A stretch of DNA of 64,000 nt. Origin: Nematopogon swammerdamellus. Lineage: Eukaryota > Arthropoda > Insecta > Lepidoptera > Adelidae. The notes beneath the pieces were generated by a model. It made no database searches and was not told the origin of the DNA. It saw nothing but the letters and a program-made list of their open reading frames with translations. The position numbers and the translations under genes were made by a program. Positions 36,001 to 64,000 of the stretch are shown here, one piece after another. Location: contig OX336338.1 of NCBI GenBank assembly GCA_946902875.1, positions 6,315,971 to 6,379,970 on the forward strand, written 5' to 3'. Position 1 is the stretch's first letter; each line of letters begins with the position of its first letter.

Positions 36001-36039
36001 GTCGCTATCGCGTAACTAATTAATTACATTCATATCGCA

Positions 36040-36720
36040 TCATTAATTATATTTATTTATCATGTGATTCTGACAACTTCTGAAGTATATAGGTATTATG
36101 TAAAAAGTCCGGTGTATGTATAGTGCCATCGTCAAATTTGTTAAGAAATTTTATCAAGTCATTATTTGATTTTGTTAGTAAGCAGGTAACATACCACAAT
36201 GTAGTATAAAATGTCGAGGGTAAAAAAAATAAAAAAATAAAATAGATACACAAGTACCCATTGTCTTAGAGTTAGTAGAGAACATTACGTTATGTCATAC
36301 TTTTGTACTTAATTTATTATGTGTCAGAATCACAAAATTCGTCAGTTAAGGCATCTTTAATACTGTAATAGCTTTTTTTGATTAATATTTTTTTCAGGTT
36401 TATTTTGAAAGAATTTTCACCTAGATTCCTTATTTCCTGTGGTATTTTGTTATAAAATCTAACACTATTACATATAAAACTTTTTGACATTTTAGACAAC
36501 CTATGTTTTATTCCCAGTAGGTTATCCTTATGTCTAGTATTATAGTTGTGATTGTCCGAGTTAAAAGTGGAGACTAATAGATGCTTTCTTGCATAACAAA
36601 TGTTTTGAAAGATGTAGGCACCAGGTAAAGTCATTATTCCTATTTCATTAAATGCATAACGACAAGTGTCTCTAGGTTTCATTCCTAGTATACACCGTAG
36701 GGCTCTTTTCTGTAATCAGT
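36040..36720 (-). pseudogene. LINE ORF2 C-terminus with 3' UTR (Jockey/CR1-like)
   Basis: Minus strand LQKRALRCILGM, GIMTLPGAYIFQNICYARK, YNTRHKDNL, KSFICNSVRFYNKIPQEIRN and NLKKILIKKSYYS are the usual end of LINE RT proteins. Stop at 36317; about 270 bases of 3' UTR end in AAATAAATATAATTAATG. 5'-truncated at about 36720. Confidence 0.75.
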
Positions 36721-37600
36721 AATGAAGTAATCAAGTAATCAAGTAATTATGATTATGAATTAATCAAAAAATTACGTACGTCTCACGGATGGACCGACTT
36801 GAAAGCGTTTTTTTTTTAAATACTTGACATAAAAGTTAAATTACAAATTATAAAAACCCCCGACTCCTTAAAAATTCAAAAATAATAAGTAAATAAAATA
36901 TAAAACTCTTCTATGTAAAATTCAAGAGTGCGGGTATTTACTTAGCGGTCCCCCGACTCTTTTAATGAGCTAAACGAAAATTAATTATTTGTGAATTTTT
37001 AAGGGTTCATGGTTTTTTTTTATTTGTAATTTAAGTAACTTTTTTTTTTACCTGAGACCTTACATTAACGATGTCCACAGGAAGTCATGACAGTTCGCGC
37101 ATTCTTGCCTCAAAGTTGCTAACAAAATGCATTACGCAATAATGGCACGACTTGAGTGCTTCAGCGAGTTTTAATTTTAAATGAACTCTATTTGAAGATT
37201 AGCGTCGCCTTACGCAAGCTTTTTAAAATGTGCCATTACACGCGACTCTCACACGTTGTCGGTGCAATTAGAAACAGACTTGAAAATAATAAAATGCTCC
37301 CCCATTCTAAACTACTGCCGCTCAATTTTTAATATAATCTCTATTGACAGCGGCGTTAAGTTCAATTTCATTTAAACTAGTACGTGTTAAGTTTTCCGAT
37401 CGCAACTCGTCAGGGTTACAATGCCAATTGTTATGATTTAAAGAGTTGCAATTTTGATGTTTCGTCACAGTGCTTTACACTCGGCTGCTGCGGGGCGACA
37501 CGTCACTCGCATGCATCTCATAACTTTACTCCCCTTCTTCTTTTGTATTATTTATGTAAGTAGTTGGTAGGTAGATAGGGTTTCTTATATGATTCGTGGT
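36721..37600. other. Unassigned; part possibly conserved non-coding
   Basis: 36770-37010 contains repeat-like CACGGATGGACCGACTTGAA. 37085-37330 is single-copy with no low-complexity runs; no gene. Confidence 0.25.
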
Positions 37601-37610
37601 TGTTAGACAT

Positions 37611-37750
37611 TATTTTTAAAAGAAACGTCCGTCGTCAACGACGGCCGGAGATCTGACAGTTCTCTGCCAACCGTCGCACTAGGCAGAGTGCTCATGAAGA
37701 TGGGCCATACGCTTGACCCGAAACGTCGAGCGACATAGCTCGGGAAGAAC
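37611..37750. repeat. Possible retroelement 3' end with GAAACGTCGAGC motif
   Basis: TCTGCC...GGCAGA stem, CTCATGAAG, GGGCC...GACCC, GAAACGTCG in hammerhead-like order but with an altered core and a 3-base gap. Not similar to the LINE motif above otherwise. Confidence 0.3.
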
Positions 37751-37810
37751 CGTGAGTACAGCTGTTTTGTTTTAAAGATAGGGTTTCTTTTTTTTTTAAA
37801 TCGCGACATT

Positions 37811-38225
37811 TTTTTAGGGTTTCTTATCCGATACGGAACCCTATTACTAAGCGTATGCCGTCTATCTGTCTGTTTGTCCGAGGGCTGTATCTCTTGAACC
37901 GTAATAGGTAGCCCGTCGAAATGTTTACAGAATATGTGTTATTATTGCCGATAGGTACAACAAATAATAAATAAAAATAAGTAAAAATAAAAAAATTAAC
38001 GGGGGTTCCTTCCCATAGAAGAAACAAAAAAGTGTATGCGCGCCATCTACCGAAAAGACTATAAAGCATTTAACTAACTAATCATAACTAACATAACTAA
38101 TCATGAATTTTAACTAATATGAAGCATTTCATAAACACGCCATAGATGGCGTGAGTGGCGCTAACCATGACATGGCGATACGGAACCCTCGGTGCGCGAG
38201 TTCGACTCGCATTTGGCCGGTTTTT
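37811..38225 (+). repeat. Dispersed repeat E2, complete long form
   Basis: TTTTTAGGGTTTCTTATCCG to GATACGGAACCCTCGGTGCG, with GCGCCATCTACCGAAAAGA and CGCCATAGATGGCGTGAGTG inside. Confidence 0.7.
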
Positions 38226-38330
38226 ATGGAAACTGTCCCGGTTGGCTACATCACTTACTACGTCCGTGATGTCAGCCCATAACACCTTGGTGAACTAGGT
38301 GCCATGTCAGTGCTTTCCTTCTGTCGTGCC
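38217..38330 (-). mobile_element. SINE family A, 3' fragment
   Basis: GGTTGGCTACATCACTTACT and CAGCCCATAACACCTTGGTG on the plus strand. Joined tail-to-tail with the E2 repeat. 38331-38567 is unassigned. Confidence 0.65.
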
Positions 38331-38567
38331 TTCGTTTCACCTACAAGTAGGTGTCTAACGATGCCCATGGACATTCTGTGATGCACGGGGATTGCGAATG
38401 CCGGCCTGACAGGAGCCTTTCCACGCCCCTTTTGAAAAACCCCAGGCTGTACTTGGGAGGAAAGAGATGAGCAGGGAGTTCGTTCCACGTTCTTTTGTGG
38501 TGAGCCAAGCAGGAAGACCTGAAAAGTTCGAAGTTTTTCTATTTTTTTAATCCGATATTATTTACTA

Positions 38568-38917
38568 TCAGCCTCGGTAGCTCAGTGGTGCGATCGGTCG
38601 ACTGTTCTACGTGATCATAACCACGCCTGGGCGCGGTCAGTACTTGGATGGGTGACCGTTCGACCGTTGGAGGCTGAGCGCGGTTCGGATTCCACGTAAA
38701 ACTGTAAGTCCCTTCCCTTCTTACCTTACTAGGTGGTAGGGTTTAACCCGACGTTGTTTAATGAAAATTCCATTGAAACGGCTATGTAAATAGTTCGTAT
38801 TTTCCGTCCAGTTCAGTGTAGCCGGCAAGACCTAGGTAGTTCACCAACATGTTATGGGCTGACATCACGGATGTTGTAGATTATGTAGCCAATCGTGTTA
38901 GTTTCCATAAAAAAAAA
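38568..38917 (+). mobile_element. SINE family A, full length, tRNA/5S hybrid head
   Basis: Box-A-like TAGCTCAGTGG (38578-38588), a 5S rRNA-like segment GCGCGGTCAGTACTTGGATG and GGTGACCG (38631-38658), box-B-like GGTTCGGATTCC (38692-38703), then the shared body and A9 tail. Part of the body is deleted after TTTAACCCG. Confidence 0.8.
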
Positions 38918-39011
38918 CTAATTACCTACTTAGTTTTGTTTCAGTAATATTTAAAAAAACTTAATTTTCAAACAATCGAACGCTAACAAAGAAAATTCCT
39001 GTTGTTGGAAA

Positions 39012-39290
39012 TACATTACATCCCGACAATCGGGGTAAGCAGAGTATCGGTGTTGTGCTGCAATTACTCTTGTAAATTACAGCACAACACCGACCACCAC
39101 GTTTAGAAATGTACAGCAACTGGGACACGAAGACTCACCTGCTGCATGACTAGGTGGAAAGACCGCGCCAAGGTGAGAGGTGGCTAGCCTGTCGCCCTTA
39201 TGCACGGCATCTTGTCCTTATCTCTTAGTGGCCTTTTACGACACGCACGGGGAGAGATGCAGTAGGACTATCTTATTAAGTACCGACCCC
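39012..39290 (-). repeat. Dispersed repeat B
   Basis: CATCCCGACAATCGGGGTAA to ACACGCACGGGGAGAGATGC; complete. Confidence 0.65.
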
Positions 39291-39754
39291 ACAGAGTACA
39301 GGTAGGTAGGTCAAATTCCGCCGTTTGGCAGACAAGGACCTGCCCGAAATTTTTAAGCTAAAAAGAAATTTCCACCGTACCATCAATGGTACTGTCTAAT
39401 GGTACCACGGTAAAGAATCGGATTTATCACCAGTGCAACCTCCCGGTTAATACGTGCGTACAGACAGGTATATAAGCATAAGTTATTAAATCTAGACCTA
39501 GACATAAAATCTAGGTTAACACTGAGAAGAATATAAATATAGTTAGGTACCCTAAACTATAGTGTATGCCATACCTAAGCTAAGAATATTTAGAAGCTAG
39601 GGGAATAAAACAAAATTTTACCACAACATTTATTCAATAAAATATTAACTCCATAACCGACAATACATTTTTGTAAAAAATGTAAAATGTATTTGTAAGT
39701 ACTAAATAATATATAGTTACATGATACCATTACACATTTTATAGTTATACTGAT
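39291..39754. other. Unassigned sequence
   Basis: CACCGTACCATCAATGGTAC small hairpin at 39372; otherwise AT-rich. Confidence 0.3.
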
Positions 39755-40425
39755 ATAACTGTTCCCCGCGGCTTCGCTCGCGTGAAATTCTCAATTCAAT
39801 AGAAGAATTGAAGAAAGCCGAAATCGAAAAAAGTAAGTAACTAAAGGCGAGGCCGAAGGCGGAGCTGGGTTCACGTAAACGATAAACCTTTTCGAACAAA
39901 TTAAGTAACTAAGTGCGAGCCCGAAGGCCGAGTTGCATTCTGGAATACAATAAACCTTCTCGAAGAAAGTAACTAAAAGCAAGGCCGAAGGCGGAGCTGG
40001 GTTCACGAAAACGATAAACCTTTTCGAACAAATTAAGTAACTAAGTGCGAGCCCGAAGGCCGAGTTGCATTCTGGAATACAATAAACCTTATCGAAGAAA
40101 GTAACTAAAAGCAAGGCCGAAGGCCGAGTTGCATTCAGGTAAACAATATTCATTCTTGACGAATGTATGTAACTAAGGGCGAGGCCGAAGGCCGAGCTGC
40201 GTTTAGGTAAACCATAAATCTTCTACCGCCCTTTGATAGAATATAATTTCCTTTACACGAACGAAGCCTCGCCCTTAGTTTACCTACTTTCTTCGAGGTT
40301 TATTATTTACCTGAAATTGGCTCGAACTTCAGCCTTGCTTAGTTCCTTTATTTGAGAATGTATAGGTTTAGCTTCACGCAGCTCCGCCTTCGGCGTCGCC
40401 ATTAGTTACACATTCTTCGCGATGG
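39755..40425. mobile_element. Related Helitron-like array, no captured fragment
   Basis: CCCCGCGGCTTCGCTCGCG head, six or so plus-orientation units (GGCGAGGCCGAAGGC type), a short hinge at about 40220-40260, then inverted units to about 40415. Same two-armed design as the two Helitrons but lacking the captured domain and the clear TC end. Confidence 0.6.
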
Positions 40426-40544
40426 TTTTTATTTTTTTTTTTTTTAACATAACTCACACTATCCGAGGTTCTAATCCTAATCGAATCATACAAATGAGTT
40501 CTCTCTGGCGGAACAATTTACGTACATACATAAACTTGCTGTTT

Positions 40545-40790
40545 CACCATTCGGAACCGGTGTAAAACTGTAGGTCCCTTCCCCTTGCCCCTTACTAAGT
40601 GGTAGGCTCCAAATTGTAGTCGACTAGGTTTTGTACCACCGAACTGGACGCCTCTGTGTTCTCCTCTAGTCCAGTATAGCCAGAAATCCAAGGGGAATCA
40701 TCCGGTATGGCACCTACCTTCTCGGAGGTGATATTGGCTGGTCGGTACATGCGCTCTGGCCCCTCTGAATCAGACGCCCAGATGATAGCC
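40545..40790 (+). mobile_element. SINE family F, headless
   Basis: AACTGTAGGTCCCTTCCCCT, CCTCTAGTCCAGTATAGCC and GAGGTGATATTGGCTGGTCG. Body order matches families A and F. 40856-40890 holds a separate short repeat (CCTGCCTACCCCACTGGGAA). Confidence 0.65.
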
Positions 40791-41395
40791 TTAGATGATA
40801 ACGACACTCTCTAATGAGTTTAATGATCTTGAGTCGGCTATACGAGTACTGGAGATGCCTGCCTGCCTACCCCACTGGGAAGCAGGTGTGATGTTAAGTA
40901 AGCATGCCAGTAACAAACGGCGTAACATTTCTCTATCTCGACAGGGCGTATTGCCCAAAAGAATAAACTTTGGCACCGCAGATTTAATTACACATAAATA
41001 AATATGAATATATAATAATGATTAAAACTATAATTAAAAAAATTTCATAAGTAACCTCTCAAGCATAAACAAAACAATAAATTTAAAATCTACCAACTAA
41101 ATCACAACAGTGTACAATTTAAAAATATAATTTGACCAATAGAACCAGTGGATAGTATCTTTATAGTGTCTTTTTTTTTAAGGAATACTTAAGCCTTTTG
41201 CGTTTAATTATTACTAATTCTAAAAATGTATATTTAAGTATCTAAAATTGTGCCATTCAATATAAGTACAAGCACAACCTGATATCAATATAAATACTAT
41301 TACATAGATTGTCAATTTGGTCATTTCAGTTATAGTATAACCTGTGTTCTTACTTTTTCTTAATTATTTTAAATATTATTTTATTATTTCTTATA
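40791..41395. other. AT-rich unassigned sequence
   Basis: Nothing beyond the short repeat named above. Confidence 0.3.
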
Positions 41396-41971
41396 TTACT
41401 AGGTGGTAGGGTTTAACCCGCCCGGATTGGTACCACCGCACTGAATGAAAGGTCGGTCGAAACGGCTATGTAAATAGTTTGTGTTTTACGCCCAGTTTAG
41501 TGTAGCCGGCACGACCAAAGGGAAGCACTGACGTGGCACCAAGTTCACCCTTTTTCCTGTTCTTTTTGTAATTATTCTGTTTTTGTTATGTGTTATTATA
41601 AGGTATGTTTTATGTAGTTATTTATAGTGTTAGTTTTTGTTTGTAGATAAAAAAAAAGTATCGTGTTTATGTTTCTTAGTGTTCTATATTTACTACTCTG
41701 GGCCCATCTGAAAAACAGCGCTATAGGTCGCCTTGTGCACCTATAGCACATGCTGAGATGGTTCCATATTGTCATTACTTGCGTTGTTAATTTAGGTTTT
41801 ACGTGTATAAGTTCTTTTTTTAATGTTTTCTTTTCTTTGTGTATACCTATGTATAATGACAATAAATAATATTTTTCTTTCTTTTCTTTCTTTCTTTCAC
41901 CCGGTGTTATGGGCTGACATCGCGGATGTTGTAGGTGATGTAGCCAACAGTGTCAGTTCCCATAAAAAAAA
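41396..41971 (+). mobile_element. SINE family A interrupted by a LINE tail
   Basis: SINE body to GTTCACCC, continued at 41903 (GGTGTTATGGGCTGACATC) to an A7 tail. The break is at 41551-41895. Confidence 0.8.
41551..41895 (+). mobile_element. 5'-truncated LINE tail with TTCACCC target duplication
   Basis: 345 bp ending AATGACAATAAATAATATTT and CTTT repeats; flanked by TTCACCC at 41544-41550 and 41896-41902. No coding part remains. Confidence 0.8.
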
Positions 41972-42237
41972 TCATTAGTAATAATTTTACAACAAAATAA
42001 ACATACATAGTCACAAAAATGTGAGGAAAAGATATGGGCAATTTTGAATTTGGCATACAAAACCAGAAACTGTAGAAAATTCATTGAAACAATTAAGCTC
42101 ATCACTTAAAATAATAACTAATTAAATAAAGGAGTTAGAAATTAATATTTCTTTTCCAACTTAAAATTGTGCAATATCTTCTTTCTACGTAACTGGTTCA
42201 AAATATTGAACCGAAGTTATGAACGAGGTCCTGTGGA

Positions 42238-63409
<21,172 letters not shown>

Positions 63410-64000
63410 TATGTCAAACGGTGTTGATGTTTGCGATTTAGATCAAAACGAGATCCTATGTAATGCACTGGTATGTAATTGCTTGTTTCATAATATTAGT
63501 ATTATTACTAAATAATGGTAGACTTGTCGTACTTTAAATTAGTCGGGTAAAAGATGAATATTGGTAGGAGGCTTAGTCTAATGAGCCAGATATAGTAATC
63601 ACAGGTACTAAGCAAGCTGTGGTACTACGGAAGCACGATGAACGCAAAAAAATATTGCCCTGCCCGTATTTTTTCACGTTTGAGACAATTCTGACAGCTA
63701 CAAATGTCAAACAAACGAAATGCTGCCAGCTCACCTAGGCTAGAGGTGTGATACGATTATTTTATTTAAAAATAGGAATATTAAAAAAATACGTACAACA
63801 CGATATAATTTAAGAATAGGATTCTACGAACTGTCAAACTGACGGGACAAACGTCAAACTGCCTTCAATTCGGTAAGACTTCTTATAATTTATAAAATGT
63901 AATGACGTAAGACTGTAATTAATTATATATAAATATATGTATAATGTTTTAGTTATTTATTTTCATCTTCTTATTTACAACTAAGTATGTGTCTTCCAGA
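63410..64000. other. Upstream of glycerol kinase: 5' UTR and possible promoter
   Basis: AT-rich sequence directly upstream of the start codon on the minus strand. An AG at about 63462 could be the acceptor of a 5' UTR intron. No convincing TATA box or initiator can be fixed by eye, and the true first exon may lie outside the window. Confidence 0.3.

Overview
The window looks like a stretch of insect nuclear genome, most probably from a moth or butterfly (Lepidoptera). It is AT-rich, has spliceosomal introns, and is packed with repeats typical of that order: short Helitrons ending in CTAG, RTE-type LINE tails ending in TGA repeats, tRNA-like SINEs and many short inverted-repeat elements. No bacterial operon or CRISPR signals are present. 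The species assignment is inference from repeat style.

Right third (about 42.2-63.4 kb, minus strand): one complete protein gene, glycerol kinase. Eight coding exons with consistent GT/AG boundaries and phases give 1548 nt and 515 residues, including the N-terminal phosphate-binding loop, both FGGY kinase signatures and the catalytic Asp. Its seven introns are crowded with transposable elements, several within about 10-35 bases of splice donors.

The 9.4-kb intron 4 holds the most interesting element. It is a non-LTR retrotransposon (about 53.6-57.3 kb) with reverse transcriptase and a C-terminal RPD-type restriction-like endonuclease. Its reading frame is broken only by two datable insertions: a 36-bp perfect palindrome with an 8-bp target duplication, and a truncated LINE tail with a TGTA duplication. 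Directly over its stop codon lies a hammerhead-ribozyme-like fold (CTGACGA - stem - GAAA). This recurs, with stem-preserving changes, in three other fragments of the same family inside the same gene.

Left two thirds (1-42 kb): no protein gene could be supported. It is intergenic or intronic DNA holding two near-identical Helitrons (5760-7747 and 23818-26102) that carry a captured RT-associated nuclease-like fragment between converging GC-rich arrays, and a 260-bp perfect palindrome centred at 4779/4780. It also holds hAT, Harbinger-like and other inverted-repeat elements, two large SINE families that share a body but have different heads (tRNA-like versus tRNA plus 5S rRNA-like), and GC-rich islands that could be promoters or first exons of unseen genes.

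Together the window is one housekeeping metabolic gene embedded in layered, often nested, mobile DNA. Insertion order can be read directly from target duplications and from an empty paralogous site.
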